The notes below the pieces were generated by a model that was not told where the DNA came from, did no database searches, and was given only the letters and a program-made list of their open reading frames with translations. The position numbers and the translations under genes are program-made. Below, one piece after another: positions 16,712 through 27,592 of a stretch of DNA of 64,000 nucleotides (position 1 is the first letter of the stretch; every line of letters starts with the position of its first letter). Where the stretch lies: the NCBI RefSeq assembly GCF_006770265.1, contig NZ_CP017194.1, positions 434,001-498,000 of the forward strand, given 5' to 3'. The DNA is from Lactococcus carnosus (lineage in GTDB: Bacteria; Bacillota; Bacilli; Lactobacillales; Streptococcaceae).

Positions 16712-18310
16712 ATGACTGGAGCACTTATTGCTGGCATCATTGCCTTGTTGATTGGATTAGGAATTGGTTTTGTATTTCGGAATGTACAATTAAAAAGTGC
16801 CCAGGCGGATAGTCAGAGTCTAATTGAACAAGCAGAACGCAAAGCGAATGAGCTCACGAAACAGGCGAAAGTCGAGGCTGAAATTCTTAAGAAAGAATCT
16901 GAAAATCTTGAAAAAGAAAAGATTTTAGCGTTAAAAGAAGAAGGCCAAAAACGTCGTGAGTCGATAGAAAATGAGTTTATAGAAACTCGGACTGAGTTAA
17001 AAGCATCAGAGAAACGTTTGAAACAACGTGAAGAAATTCTTGATCGTAAGGATGATACGTTGACGCGTAAAGAACAATCTCTAGATTCAAAAGAAGAAAA
17101 TCTATCAAACAAAACTAACACGCTCAGCAAGCGCGAAGAAGCATTATCGCAAATTGAAGCAGAAAAGGCCGCTGAACTAGCACGTATTGCAAGTTTAAGT
17201 CATGATGAAGCAAAAGAAATTATTTTAACCCAAACTAAAGGGTCATTATCGAAAGAAATGGCACAATTGATTCGGGCTAGTGAAGAAAAAGCAACAGCAG
17301 AAGCTGATAAAAAAGCAAAAAATATCATTACACTTGCCATGCAACGTGTATCAGGTGATTTTGTAAGCGAACAAACAGTCAGTGTTGTAACTTTGCCAGA
17401 TGATGGCATGAAGGGTCGGATTATCGGTCGAGAAGGTCGTAATATTCGAACATTTGAAGCATTGACTGGGATTGATGTCATCATTGATGATACGCCTGAG
17501 GCAGTTATATTATCTGGATTTGATCCCATCAGAAGAGAAATTGCAAGATTGACTTTGGAACAATTAGTACAAGATGGTCGTATTCATCCTGCACGTATAG
17601 AAGAATTAGTCGAGAAAAATCGTAAAGATTTAGAACGAAAAATCAGAGAGTACGGCGAACAAGCAGCGTTTGAAGTAGGTGCGCATACCTTACATCCTGA
17701 TCTGATGAAGATTATGGGACGTCTCCATTTTAGAACGTCTTATGGCCAAAATGTCCTGAATCACTCGATAGAGGTCGCTAATCTTGCGGGAAATCTTGCT
17801 GGTGAGATGGGTGAAAATGTATCACTTGCAAAACGTGCAGGGTTCTTGCATGATATCGGTAAGGCACTGGATCATGAAATTGAAGGTAGTCACGTTGAAA
17901 TTGGGACTGAGTTAGCTAAGAAGTATAAGGAAAGCCCAGTTGTGATTAATGCGATTGCCAGTCACCATGGAGATACAGAACCAACAAACAATATCTCTAT
18001 CCTAGTTGCAGCAGCAGATGCTTTGTCAGCTGCTCGACCTGGTGCGCGTCGTGAGTCGATTGATAACTATATCAAGCGATTGCAAAATCTGGAAGAAATT
18101 TCTAACGGATTTGAAGGCGTAGAAACGTCATTTGCCTTACAGGCTGGACGTGAAATTCGCGTTATGGTAAACCCAGCCAAGTTATCGGATAATAAGATGA
18201 CGGTGTTGGCGCACGATATCAAAGAAAAAATAGAAAACGATATGGACTATCCAGGAAATATCAAAGTGACAGTGATACGTGAAACACGTGTCATTGATTA
18301 CGCAAAATAA
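16712..18310 (+). CDS. rny: Ribonuclease Y
   Basis: 532 residues from ATG at 16712, which has GAGGA 6 nt upstream; the ATG at 16700 has no ribosome site. One N-terminal membrane helix (~1-24), a long charged coiled coil (~25-190), the KH domain ([20 protein letters not shown] at ~240-259) and the HD phosphohydrolase domain with [10 protein letters not shown] at ~380-389. It is a membrane-anchored endonuclease that begins mRNA decay in Gram-positive bacteria. Single-gene unit with its own terminator. Confidence 0.98.
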   Translation: MTGALIAGIIALLIGLGIGFVFRNVQLKSAQADSQSLIEQAERKANELTKQAKVEAEILKKESENLEKEKILALKEEGQKRRESIENEFIETRTELKASEKRLKQREEILDRKDDTLTRKEQSLDSKEENLSNKTNTLSKREEALSQIEAEKAAELARIASLSHDEAKEIILTQTKGSLSKEMAQLIRASEEKATAEADKKAKNIITLAMQRVSGDFVSEQTVSVVTLPDDGMKGRIIGREGRNIRTFEALTGIDVIIDDTPEAVILSGFDPIRREIARLTLEQLVQDGRIHPARIEELVEKNRKDLERKIREYGEQAAFEVGAHTLHPDLMKIMGRLHFRTSYGQNVLNHSIEVANLAGNLAGEMGENVSLAKRAGFLHDIGKALDHEIEGSHVEIGTELAKKYKESPVVINAIASHHGDTEPTNNISILVAAADALSAARPGARRESIDNYIKRLQNLEEISNGFEGVETSFALQAGREIRVMVNPAKLSDNKMTVLAHDIKEKIENDMDYPGNIKVTVIRETRVIDYAK

Positions 18311-18323
18311 CTGAATAAGTAAC

Positions 18324-18360
18324 AACTTGGACTGATTAAGTAAATCAATCCAAGTTTTTA
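18324..18360 (+). terminator. Terminator of rny
   Basis: AACTTGG-TGATT and AATCA-TCCAAGTT pair over about 13 bp with one mismatch and a short loop, then T-run. Confidence 0.88.
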
Positions 18361-18478
18361 TTTACTGATCTTACTGACTCAGATAGCTGCCTGGTTACTG
18401 ATTTTAAAAACAATCATATAGATAGCTAGTTCATCTAGTGACCTAATAATACTTTGGTCAAGCAGCTTTTCAAATTAA

Positions 18479-19198
<720 letters not shown>

Positions 19199-19319
19199 AG
19201 GTACCGACTAGCGCTTAGCTCCCCTTTTAATTAGGTTAGCTAAGATGTCGCATCACCTTGTTTGGTCAGATATTAAAGATTAGAATTCAAGTTCTAAATA
19301 GTAAGAGGTAATAGAAAAT

Positions 19320-19724
19320 ATGATGTTAAAACCGTCAATCGACGTCTTGTTGGACAAAGTCGATTCAAAATATTCATTAGTTGTTTTAGAAGCAAAACGT
19401 GCACATGAGTTACGTGATGGAGAAGCTGCAACACAAAAATTTTCATCTGTAAAACCTACTTTGCAAGCATTGGAAGAATTGGCAGAAGGCAACGTAACGA
19501 TTCACCCAGCGCCAGAAGCAAAACGAACAGCATTAAAAGAAAAACGTGAATTAGAACGTCTACTTAAGATTGAAGAAGAACGTAAAATTAAAGAGCAGAT
19601 AGCAAAAGAGCAAGCTGAAGAAGAAGCCAAACAACGCAAAGATAAAGTTGCTCCTCAAGCTGTTAAAGCACCAGTTGTCGAAACAGTAGAGGCACCGATT
19701 GCTAAAGCTGTTGAAGGTGAGTAA
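19320..19724 (+). CDS. rpoZ: RNA polymerase omega subunit with long charged tail
   Basis: 134 residues. The omega core is residues ~1-60 ([31 protein letters not shown]). Then come ~45 residues of Lys/Glu-rich likely coiled coil ([20 protein letters not shown]) and a Pro/Val/Ala tail repeating [12 protein letters not shown]. The Bacillus protein is about half this length; streptococcal ones are intermediate. Omega helps assemble RNA polymerase. AGAGGT lies upstream of tandem ATG codons at 19320 and 19323, either of which may be used. Confidence 0.93.
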   Translation: MMLKPSIDVLLDKVDSKYSLVVLEAKRAHELRDGEAATQKFSSVKPTLQALEELAEGNVTIHPAPEAKRTALKEKRELERLLKIEEERKIKEQIAKEQAEEEAKQRKDKVAPQAVKAPVVETVEAPIAKAVEGE

Positions 19725-19726
19725 AT

Positions 19727-19751
19727 AAAAAACTGCTTAGGCAGTTTTTTT
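19727..19751. terminator. Terminator of rpoZ
   Basis: AAAAAACTGC-TTAG-GCAGTTTTTT, a compact 10-bp hairpin with T-run. Confidence 0.93.
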
Positions 19752-19932
19752 GTCTGATCGTAGTCGTCTTATTTTAATGATGTTAGATGCCGGTATAGGT
19801 GTTGCTGTTAAGTGTTAACCTTTTTGTGTAGACTGGAGGTAGCATGAAAAGAAAAATGACCTTATTTTATGACACCTGTAAGTGAATAAATATATAGGGA
19901 ATTGACCCGCTAGGAATAGAAAGAGAGCTGTG

Positions 19933-22329
19933 ATGTGTTATCAAATTGCTAAGATTATTATTGATGTGCCAACTATGCAAACAGATAAGCCTTTTTCTTA
20001 TCTGATACCTGAGGATTTGGCGCAACTAGTAGCAGTTGGTATGCGGGTCCATGTGCCTTTCGGACGTAGCAATCGACTCATGCAAGGATTTATTGTTGCA
20101 CTCTCAGATGGATCAGATGAAACTGAGTTATCTGATCTATCTGAACTAAAGGCAATTTCCGAAGTGTTGGATTTTGAACCCGTGCTCAACAGCGAACAGC
20201 TTGCCCTAGCAGATGACATGCGACAAACGGTTTTCTCTTATAAAATCTCTATACTCAAAGCTATGCTACCTAATCTACTTAATTCTTCTTATGATAAGGT
20301 ACTGACAACAGCAGATTCGGAAGTAGCTAAAACCTATTTTGCTACTAAAAAGGAGATTCACTTTTCAAGCTTGGACACTAAAGAACAGGCTGTTATGATG
20401 AAACTCCACCGAGAAGGGCGTATCAACATGAGGTACGTTGCGCAGTCTAAAGCACATGTCAAAACTGAAAAGCGCGTGTCATTAGTTGATAAGCTTGCCT
20501 TGATGAACTTAGCAATCACATCGCGTGCGACAAAGCGTTTGGCTATGAAGGCGTTTCTAGAAACACAGCCTGAAGAAACGATCTGGACCTATTCAGAACT
20601 GCTTGTGACATTCTCGCGAGATGTTGTGACATTTTTCGTGTCCCAAGGGATTTTACGGCTTACAGAAGTGGAAGTGTCGCGTTCACAAGGTTACTTTGAT
20701 CAGGTGGTGCCAGATGAAAAGAAGCAGTTAAATTCAGAACAAACTCGTGCATATGAGGCGATCATTCAAGCTAATGGTGGCACGTTTCTATTAGAAGGAG
20801 TTACTGGTTCTGGTAAAACAGAGGTTTATCTACAGGTGATTGCCCATGCACTTGCACAAGGAAAAACAGCAATTATGTTAGTGCCAGAAATATCATTAAC
20901 ACCGCTGATGACCAATCGCTTTATCGCTAGATTCGGAGATCGTGTTGCGATTATGCATTCAGGATTATCGGATGGCGAAAAGTATGATGAATGGCGGAAG
21001 ATAGTATCTGGTGAAGCAAAAGTTGTTGTTGGTGCACGATCAGCAATATTTGTACCACTAAAAAATATTGGTACGATTATTATTGATGAGGAGCATGAAA
21101 CAAGTTACAAACAAGATAGCAATCCCCGCTATCATGCAAGAGATGTTGCGATTTGGCGCGCCGGCTATCAGCAAGCTACACTAGTTTTAGGGTCAGCAAC
21201 ACCAAGCCTAGAAACACGAGCACGTGCACAAAAAGAAGTCTACCAGTTACTGCATCTTACCCACCGAGCTAATGTGCAAGCTAAGATTCCTGAAGTTCGG
21301 ATTTTGGATATGCGCAAGCACTTAAACGACCAGTCAGCCTCTTTCTCGAAAGTGCTATTAGATAAAATTTCGGAAAAAATCGCTAGACAGGAACAGGTTG
21401 TTTTGATGCTCAATCGACGGGGGTATTCCTCGTTTATTATGTGTCGGGATTGCGGCTACGTGCCTGATTGTCCGAATTGTGATATCTCCTTAACGCTACA
21501 TATGGATACTAAGACGCTAAACTGTCATTATTGTGGACATACAGCGTCTATACCGTATACTTGTCCAAATTGTCAAAGTAAGCAAATTCGCTATTATGGC
21601 AGTGGGACGCAAAAAGTGGAAGAAGAATTGCTAGACTTGATTCCTGATGCCCGAGTTTTAAGAATGGATGTGGATACAACAAAGAAAAAAGGTGCACATG
21701 AGCAGATTCTATCCCGTTTTGGTGCAGGAGAAGCAGACATACTGCTAGGGACACAGATGATTGCTAAGGGACTTGATTTTCCTAATGTTACTCTGGTTGG
21801 TGTCATCAATGCCGATACAGCGCTCAATCTTCCTGATTTTAGATCATCAGAACGCACCTTCCAGTTATTAACGCAGGTGGCTGGTCGTGCCGGCCGCGCA
21901 GAAAAAGCAGGAGAAGTCCTGATTCAGACCTTTAACCCTGAACACTATGCAATTAAGCTAGCGCAAACGCATGATTATGAAGGATTTTATAAGCAAGAGA
22001 TGGCATTTAGGCGGCAACTCAATTACCCACCTTACTTTTATACGGTGCAACTGGTTGTTTCACATCAACTTGAAGAGGAGGCGGTAAAAGCATCATATGA
22101 AATCATGTCGCTTTTAACAGCGCAACTCACTGAGCATGCTCGGATTTTAGGGCCAATCCCAAAGCCAATTGCTAGGACGCATAATTTATATCATTATCAA
22201 CTCTTGATTAAATATAGGTTTGAACCGAATCTGGTGCAAGTGTTGAACTCAGTTTTAGAGATGACGCAGAATCGCGCACATAAAAAATTACGGATCATCA
22301 TTGATAATGAACCGCAAAACTTCATGTAA
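19933..22329 (+). CDS. priA: Primosomal replication protein N' (helicase PriA)
   Basis: 798 residues from ATG at 19933 (a GTG at 19930 adds one residue). N-terminal DNA-binding part, Walker A GVTGSGKTE near 290, DEEH box near 384, and the zinc-binding block from ~502 with CRDCGYVPDCPNC and CHYCG...CPNC pairs; helicase end with GLDFPNVTLVG and QVAGRAGRA. It restarts stalled forks. In many Firmicutes fmt and rsmB follow priA; here the next gene is rlmB, so that cluster is broken up in this organism. Confidence 0.98.
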   Translation: MCYQIAKIIIDVPTMQTDKPFSYLIPEDLAQLVAVGMRVHVPFGRSNRLMQGFIVALSDGSDETELSDLSELKAISEVLDFEPVLNSEQLALADDMRQTVFSYKISILKAMLPNLLNSSYDKVLTTADSEVAKTYFATKKEIHFSSLDTKEQAVMMKLHREGRINMRYVAQSKAHVKTEKRVSLVDKLALMNLAITSRATKRLAMKAFLETQPEETIWTYSELLVTFSRDVVTFFVSQGILRLTEVEVSRSQGYFDQVVPDEKKQLNSEQTRAYEAIIQANGGTFLLEGVTGSGKTEVYLQVIAHALAQGKTAIMLVPEISLTPLMTNRFIARFGDRVAIMHSGLSDGEKYDEWRKIVSGEAKVVVGARSAIFVPLKNIGTIIIDEEHETSYKQDSNPRYHARDVAIWRAGYQQATLVLGSATPSLETRARAQKEVYQLLHLTHRANVQAKIPEVRILDMRKHLNDQSASFSKVLLDKISEKIARQEQVVLMLNRRGYSSFIMCRDCGYVPDCPNCDISLTLHMDTKTLNCHYCGHTASIPYTCPNCQSKQIRYYGSGTQKVEEELLDLIPDARVLRMDVDTTKKKGAHEQILSRFGAGEADILLGTQMIAKGLDFPNVTLVGVINADTALNLPDFRSSERTFQLLTQVAGRAGRAEKAGEVLIQTFNPEHYAIKLAQTHDYEGFYKQEMAFRRQLNYPPYFYTVQLVVSHQLEEEAVKASYEIMSLLTAQLTEHARILGPIPKPIARTHNLYHYQLLIKYRFEPNLVQVLNSVLEMTQNRAHKKLRIIIDNEPQNFM

Positions 22330-22464
22330 AAAGCCGTCAATAGATGGTTTTTTTAGTTAAGCTAAGTCATGCTGCTATCAGGAAAGTGGCAAGTAAAGTT
22401 ATAATGAAGCGGAACTGTAAGGGGTGAATAGGATTGCGGATTTCTCTGTCTCGGAAAAATTTGC

Positions 22465-22470
22465 TATAAT
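22465..22470 (+). promoter_or_regulatory. Extended -10 of rlmB, 6 nt from its start codon
   Basis: TTTGC-TATAAT gives a TGn extension; 6 nt later comes ATG at 22477. No -35 at the right place and no Shine-Dalgarno. Confidence 0.65.
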
Positions 22471-22476
22471 AAGATT

Positions 22477-23262
22477 ATGAAAAAAAATCACGAAAAAAAT
22501 AATCAAGTTAACCAAGACAACCAGCATGACCTAGCACCAGCTAATGATACAGTTTATGGTGTGCATGCCGTTACAGATTCTCTTATGGAAAATCTAGGGA
22601 ATAAATTATACATCCAAGATGACATACGCGGTAAAAATGTTGACAAGTTAAAAGAACTGGCTAGCGAAAAAAAAGTTGGTATTTCTTTTGTAAGTAAGGA
22701 CAAATTAAAGGAAATGTCTGATGGGGGTGTACATCAAGGGTTTGTATTGAAAACAAGCGCTTACGCCTATAAAGAGTTGTCTGATTTACTAGCAATTACT
22801 CAGGAACTTGACAATCCACTGTTAATCATTATCGATGGTTTAACTGATCCGCATAACCTTGGTAGTATCCTAAGAACTGCTGATGCGACGGGAGTTTCAG
22901 GGATTATCATCCCTAAACATCGTTCAGTTGGCGTAACACCAGTTGTCGTCAAAACGTCGACTGGTGCAGTTAATCATATGCCGATTGCGCGTGTGACAAA
23001 CCTTTCTCAGACCCTAGACAAACTAAAAGATGCTGAATTTTGGATTTTTGGTACCGATATGGATGGGACACCGCATCATAAATGGCAAACGCAAGGTAAG
23101 CTTGCCCTGATCATTGGTGCTGAAGGTGCGGGCATCACGCCAAATATAAAAAAACAAGTAGACGAAATGATTACAATCCCTATGGTCGGTCATGTGCAGA
23201 GTTTAAATGCCGGTGTTGCTGCGGGTATTCTCATGTATGAGTGGGCTCGAAATTTTAAATAA
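22477..23262 (+). CDS. rlmB: 23S rRNA (guanosine-2'-O)-methyltransferase RlmB
   Basis: 261 residues. A low-complexity Lys/Asn/Gln head (residues 1-25) precedes the SpoU substrate-binding domain (TVYGVHAVTDSL) and the knotted methyltransferase domain with IDGLTDPHNLGSILRTADA at ~128-146, GAEGAGI at ~217-223 and IPMVGHVQSLNAGVAAGILMYE at the end, which are the three SpoU motifs. Methylates a guanosine in the peptidyl transferase region of 23S rRNA. It begins an rlmB-yacP-degV run; the second gene starts 17 nt after its stop. Confidence 0.96.
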   Translation: MKKNHEKNNQVNQDNQHDLAPANDTVYGVHAVTDSLMENLGNKLYIQDDIRGKNVDKLKELASEKKVGISFVSKDKLKEMSDGGVHQGFVLKTSAYAYKELSDLLAITQELDNPLLIIIDGLTDPHNLGSILRTADATGVSGIIIPKHRSVGVTPVVVKTSTGAVNHMPIARVTNLSQTLDKLKDAEFWIFGTDMDGTPHHKWQTQGKLALIIGAEGAGITPNIKKQVDEMITIPMVGHVQSLNAGVAAGILMYEWARNFK

Positions 23263-23279
23263 GTCAGAAGTGGTTAGCT

Positions 23280-23801
23280 ATGAAAAAACAACTGTTAATT
23301 GTTGACGGATATAATATGATTGGGGCGTGGACAGAAACCCATCACCTTTTTCAAGATAATCAACTAGAACAAGCAAGAGATATTTTACTTTCAAAGTTAT
23401 CAAATTATGCGGGATTTGAAGGGATAGAAGTGATTTGTGTCTTTGATGCCCAATATGTCCCAGGTGTGGCAAGTAAGTTTACACACCATAATGTCATGGT
23501 CATATTCACGGAAGAAGATGAAACGGCAGATGCCTATATCGAGAAACTTGCAGGAAAATGTCAAAATATCTTGACAACAGTTTATGTGGCGACAAGTGAC
23601 TTAGCGGAACAATGGGTGATTTTTTCTCAAGGTGCGATGCGGGTATCTGCAAGAGAACTTGAAGAACGTGTCAACCTTAGAAAACAAGATTTGACAAGAC
23701 ATAATAAGGTCCTGACAACACAAAAACCACGGACATCTTGGGACGATACACAGCTATCAGATCTTAAAGCGCTCCTGTTTAAACTAGGAGAACATGAATA
23801 G
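23280..23801 (+). CDS. yacP: YacP/Rae1-like NYN-domain ribonuclease
   Basis: 173 residues with the NYN nuclease start LLIVDGYNMIGAW (Asp ~9, Asn ~12) and further acidic residues in VFDAQYVPG and TADAYIEKLA (Asp ~82), then VATSDLAEQ. In Bacillus the homologue Rae1 cuts mRNA on the ribosome. Pairing with rlmB upstream is widespread and fits a translation-linked role. The stop overlaps a spurious ATG of the following frame; degV really begins 32 nt later. Confidence 0.92.
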   Translation: MKKQLLIVDGYNMIGAWTETHHLFQDNQLEQARDILLSKLSNYAGFEGIEVICVFDAQYVPGVASKFTHHNVMVIFTEEDETADAYIEKLAGKCQNILTTVYVATSDLAEQWVIFSQGAMRVSARELEERVNLRKQDLTRHNKVLTTQKPRTSWDDTQLSDLKALLFKLGEHE

Positions 23802-23832
23802 GGCCTTGTCAACTAATCAGAAGGGAGTGACG

Positions 23833-24702
23833 ATGACTTATAAAATTGTCACAGATTCAACGACAGATTTATCAGAAAGTTACATCAGCTCACATGATAT
23901 CATCATGCTAGGGTTGACAGTGACGCTAGCCGACATCACCTACCAAACGATCGGACCAAACAGATTGTCAAGTGATTTTTTATTGAAAAAGATGGCTGAA
24001 GGCGAAAACCCCGTCACCTCTCAAATTAATGCTGGACAGTTTTTAGAAGTGTTTAAGTCAGTTGTCTTAGCTGGTGATGAAGTACTCTATATTGGGTTTT
24101 CATCTGGTCTTTCAGGTACGCTCCAAAGTGCCGAGATGGCTAGAAGTATGCTCTTAGAGGAGATACCTACAGCAAAAATTACGATTTTTGATACCTTAGC
24201 AGCTGCATCAGGAGAAGGCTATTTGGTTAGAGAAGCTGTTAAACTCCGTGATCAAGGCGAATCAGTTGCTGATTTAGTTGATAGCCTAAAAGAGATAGCA
24301 CCTCGCTTGCGTAGTTGGGTAATGGCAGATGATTTGTTTCATTTGGCTAGAGGGGGACGGATTTCAAAAACGGCCGCAACTGTTGGGACATTAGTGAATA
24401 TTAAACCGATTATTGATGTTGATCCAGATGGTAAGCTACGTCAAGTTGGCAAGGTTAGAGGTAAGAAAAAAGCAATCAATTTATTGATTGAAAAGACACT
24501 AGACGGATTTGATGATAGGTTTCCACAAATAGTAATTGGCTATTCGGGTAGTCCGGATGTTGCTGAATCAGTAAAGACAAGATTATTGATGTCGGAGGTT
24601 GTGCAGCAAGTTATCGTGACACCACTCGGACCGACAATTGCAACACATACAGGGACAGGAACGCTTGCTATTTTTTCTATAGGGAAACTAAAACGCGTCT
24701 AA
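23833..24702 (+). CDS. DegV-family fatty-acid-binding protein
   Basis: 289 residues from ATG at 23833, which has AAGGGAG upstream; an ATG at 23794 overlaps yacP and has no ribosome site. Family landmarks: IVTDSTTDL at ~4-12, MAEGENPVTSQIN at ~50-62, FSSGLSGT at ~90-97, LARGGRISK at ~173-181 and the C-terminal HTGTGTLAIF. Homologues (FakB type) hold a fatty acid for phosphorylation by FakA; many genomes have several copies and this one's exact lipid is unknown. Confidence 0.93.
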   Translation: MTYKIVTDSTTDLSESYISSHDIIMLGLTVTLADITYQTIGPNRLSSDFLLKKMAEGENPVTSQINAGQFLEVFKSVVLAGDEVLYIGFSSGLSGTLQSAEMARSMLLEEIPTAKITIFDTLAAASGEGYLVREAVKLRDQGESVADLVDSLKEIAPRLRSWVMADDLFHLARGGRISKTAATVGTLVNIKPIIDVDPDGKLRQVGKVRGKKKAINLLIEKTLDGFDDRFPQIVIGYSGSPDVAESVKTRLLMSEVVQQVIVTPLGPTIATHTGTGTLAIFSIGKLKRV

Positions 24703-24722
24703 AAAGTGAATAATAAATTACA

Positions 24723-24759
24723 GAAATCACAGTAAATATCTTGTTTTGCTGTGATTTTG
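24723..24759 (+). terminator. Terminator after degV
   Basis: AAATCACAG and CTGTGATTT pair with a 16-nt loop, then a short T-rich stretch that merges into the ftsA promoter region (TGT-TAAAAT). Confidence 0.75.
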
Positions 24760-24861
24760 TGTTAAAATAAAAAAGAGTGTTTATGCTGATGGTCAGTGTG
24801 ATGACTTTTTATACAATTAAACTTTAAAAATGATGAATAGATAATGGAAGGAGTCGCTTTA

Positions 24862-26232
24862 ATGGCCAAAAGTGGACTTTATACGGGACTTGATATAGGA
24901 ACTAGTACGATTAAAGTGCTAGTTGCTGAATATGTCTCTGGTGAAATGAATATAATTGGTGTCGGAAATGCAAAATCTGACGGATTAAAAAACGGAACAA
25001 TCGTTGATATCGAAAAGGTATCTCAAGCAATTCGAAAAGCTGTAAATGCTGCAGAAGAACGCGCAGGCATCCAAATCAAAGGGTTAAATGTAGCTGTTCC
25101 AGCTAATCGACTTGAAGTTGATGCGTGTCAAGGCATGGTAACAATCAACAGTGAATCAAAAGAAGTTGTTGAAAGTGATATTAGCCAGGTCGTTTCTAGC
25201 GCGCTTATGCGTGGGATGATGCCTGAACGTGAAATCATCGCAGTTGAACCCAAAGAATTTACGGTGGATGGCTTCTCTGGTATTTCAGATCCAAGAGGGA
25301 TGTTTGGTGTTCGTCTTGAAATGAAGGGACTTGTTTACACAGGACCTAAGACATTGGTACATAACATCCGCCGTGCAGTTGAGCGTGCAGGCTTGATAGT
25401 TGATAATATCGTGATTGCGCCGCTAGCTATAGCGCATCACGTGTTGACTGAAGGCGAACGTGAATTTGGCACAGTTGTCATCGATCTTGGTGCTGGTCAA
25501 ACAACCGTACTTGCAATTAGAGATCAAGAGTTACAGTTTGCTCATATTATACCTGAAGGTGGAGACTATATTACTAAAGACATCTCCACAGTCTTAAATA
25601 CTTCTCTTGATCAAGCAGATAGTTTGAAATTAAATTATGGAGAAGCCTCAACTGCACGTGCAAGTCAAGAGGAAAAATTCCCAGTATCAGTTGTTGGTCA
25701 CATAGAACCTCTTGAAATTACAGAATATTATCTTTCTGAAATTGTAGAAGCACGGCTAACACAAATTTTTTCTCGCGTTCGTCAAGATTTGGAGCGCTCT
25801 CGTGGCTTAAATTTACCAGGAGGTATTGTCCTACTTGGTGGTGCTGCGGCGATGCCAGGGGTTGCTGAACTTGCAACGGAAATTATTGGTGCAAACGTTA
25901 GATTATATGTCCCAAATGAGATGGGGCTTCGTAATCCAACATTTGCTCAAGTAATTTCGATAGTGGATTATGTTGGTAGTCGCTCAGAAATTGAAAATCT
26001 TGTGACGCTAGCAGCTGCTGGTAATGCTGTATTCAGTGAACCAGTTGTTGACACACATGCAACGTATCGCGAACCTGTCGTATCTTTCTCAGAAAATAAT
26101 TTCGTACAAACAACAGATGAGACAAGTTATGCTGTACCAGTATCACAATCAAATGTACCTAAACAAACTAAAGAACCTAAAGAAGGTCTTGTAGATAAAG
26201 TCCGAAACCTATTCGGTAGTATGTTTGATTGA
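24862..26232 (+). CDS. ftsA: Cell division protein FtsA
   Basis: 456 residues from ATG at 24862, 8 nt after GGAAGGAG; an upstream ATG (24844) overlaps that site. Actin-like fold: YTGLDIGTSTIKVLVAE (phosphate 1), VIDLGAGQTTVLAI (phosphate 2, ~207) and GIVLLGGAAAMPG (adenosine motif, ~323). The last residues (LVDKVRNLFGSMFD) form the amphipathic helix that fixes FtsA to the membrane. It ties FtsZ filaments to the membrane and is followed by ftsZ after ~96 nt, in which a GAGACAACT/AGTTGGCTC hairpin is visible. Confidence 0.98.
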   Translation: MAKSGLYTGLDIGTSTIKVLVAEYVSGEMNIIGVGNAKSDGLKNGTIVDIEKVSQAIRKAVNAAEERAGIQIKGLNVAVPANRLEVDACQGMVTINSESKEVVESDISQVVSSALMRGMMPEREIIAVEPKEFTVDGFSGISDPRGMFGVRLEMKGLVYTGPKTLVHNIRRAVERAGLIVDNIVIAPLAIAHHVLTEGEREFGTVVIDLGAGQTTVLAIRDQELQFAHIIPEGGDYITKDISTVLNTSLDQADSLKLNYGEASTARASQEEKFPVSVVGHIEPLEITEYYLSEIVEARLTQIFSRVRQDLERSRGLNLPGGIVLLGGAAAMPGVAELATEIIGANVRLYVPNEMGLRNPTFAQVISIVDYVGSRSEIENLVTLAAAGNAVFSEPVVDTHATYREPVVSFSENNFVQTTDETSYAVPVSQSNVPKQTKEPKEGLVDKVRNLFGSMFD

Positions 26233-26328
26233 TTAGCTATAATCAAAATTAAGGTGAGACAACTTTAAAAAGTAGTTGGCTCATGTTTTGTTTGATTGAG
26301 ACAAAAATGAATTTGGAGATATAAAATA

Positions 26329-27591
26329 ATGGAATTTTCATTTGACGAAGCGCTTACGCAAGGCGCTGTAATTAAAGTTATTGGTGTTGGTGGTGCAGGT
26401 GGTAATGCTGTAAACCGTATGGTTGAAGAAGGTGTTTCAGGCGTTGAATTTATTGCCGCAAATACCGATGTTCAAGCACTACGCGCATCAAAAGCGGATA
26501 CTGTCATCCAACTTGGACCAAAATTGACGCGTGGCTTAGGTGCAGGTTCAAAACCAGATGTAGGGCAAAAAGCTGCTGAGGAATCAGCTGAGACGATTGA
26601 GCAAGCCTTGCAAGGTTCGGATATGGTTTTCATCACTGCTGGTATGGGTGGCGGAACAGGTACCGGTGCTGCGCCTGTCATTGCCCAAATCTCTCGTGAG
26701 TTGGGTGCTTTGACAGTTGGTGTTGTGACACGTCCATTTGGCTTTGAAGGCTCTAAACGTGGTTACTTTGCTTCTGAGGGTATTGAACTCTTAAAGTCAT
26801 CTGTTGATACGCTACTCATCATTTCAAATAATAACTTACTTGAAATTGTTGATAAGAAAACGCCTTTGAAAGAAGCCTTGCAAGAGGCTGATAATGTCTT
26901 ACGTCAAGGCGTTCAAGGCGTAACAGATTTAATTACTAATCCTGGTATGATTAACCTTGACTTTGCTGATGTCAAAACAGTGATGGCAAATAAAGGTGAT
27001 GCACTGATGGGTATTGGTGTTGCTAGTGGTGAAGACCGTGTCATCGAAGCAACCCGTAAAGCGATTTACTCACCACTGCTTGAGACAACCATCGAAGGTG
27101 CTGAAAATGTCTTGCTTAATGTCACAGGCGGTATGGACATGAGCTTGACTGAAGCACAAGATGCATCAGAGCTTGTCATCCAAGCTGCTGGTAATGATGT
27201 GAATATCCTCTTAGGCACATCAATTGATGACAGCTTGCAAGATGAAATTCGTGTTACTGTTGTTGCAACTGGCGTATCAGAGGAAGACGTTCAAAAAGCA
27301 ATGCCTCGTCAAACGATGAGTGCACCTGTTTCAGAACAGCCTAGACGCCGTGTTTTAGGCTCATCAAATATTGATGCTGCAAAAGACAATTTTGGGTCTC
27401 GTCAAAAGACAGCAACGCCTGAAAGTTCAGCACCTGAATCAGCATTTGGTAGCTGGGATATCCGTAAGGAAAACTCAGTTCGTCAAACACCGTCAGAGTC
27501 GACTAATACCTCAGGCGTTAATACATTTGGTGGCACAACAACTTCAGCAAACAATGATGATTTAGATATCCCACCATTTTTGAAGCGTTAA
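26329..27591 (+). CDS. ftsZ: Cell division protein FtsZ
   Basis: 420 residues, tubulin-like GTPase. [13 protein letters not shown] at ~19-31, the tubulin signature [13 protein letters not shown] at ~105-117, and [13 protein letters not shown] at ~264-276. After the core, a ~90-residue disordered linker rich in Ser/Thr/Pro leads to the C-terminal peptide [11 protein letters not shown] that binds FtsA and SepF. yggS starts one base after its stop. Confidence 0.99.
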   Translation: MEFSFDEALTQGAVIKVIGVGGAGGNAVNRMVEEGVSGVEFIAANTDVQALRASKADTVIQLGPKLTRGLGAGSKPDVGQKAAEESAETIEQALQGSDMVFITAGMGGGTGTGAAPVIAQISRELGALTVGVVTRPFGFEGSKRGYFASEGIELLKSSVDTLLIISNNNLLEIVDKKTPLKEALQEADNVLRQGVQGVTDLITNPGMINLDFADVKTVMANKGDALMGIGVASGEDRVIEATRKAIYSPLLETTIEGAENVLLNVTGGMDMSLTEAQDASELVIQAAGNDVNILLGTSIDDSLQDEIRVTVVATGVSEEDVQKAMPRQTMSAPVSEQPRRRVLGSSNIDAAKDNFGSRQKTATPESSAPESAFGSWDIRKENSVRQTPSESTNTSGVNTFGGTTTSANNDDLDIPPFLKR

Positions 27592-27592
27592 T

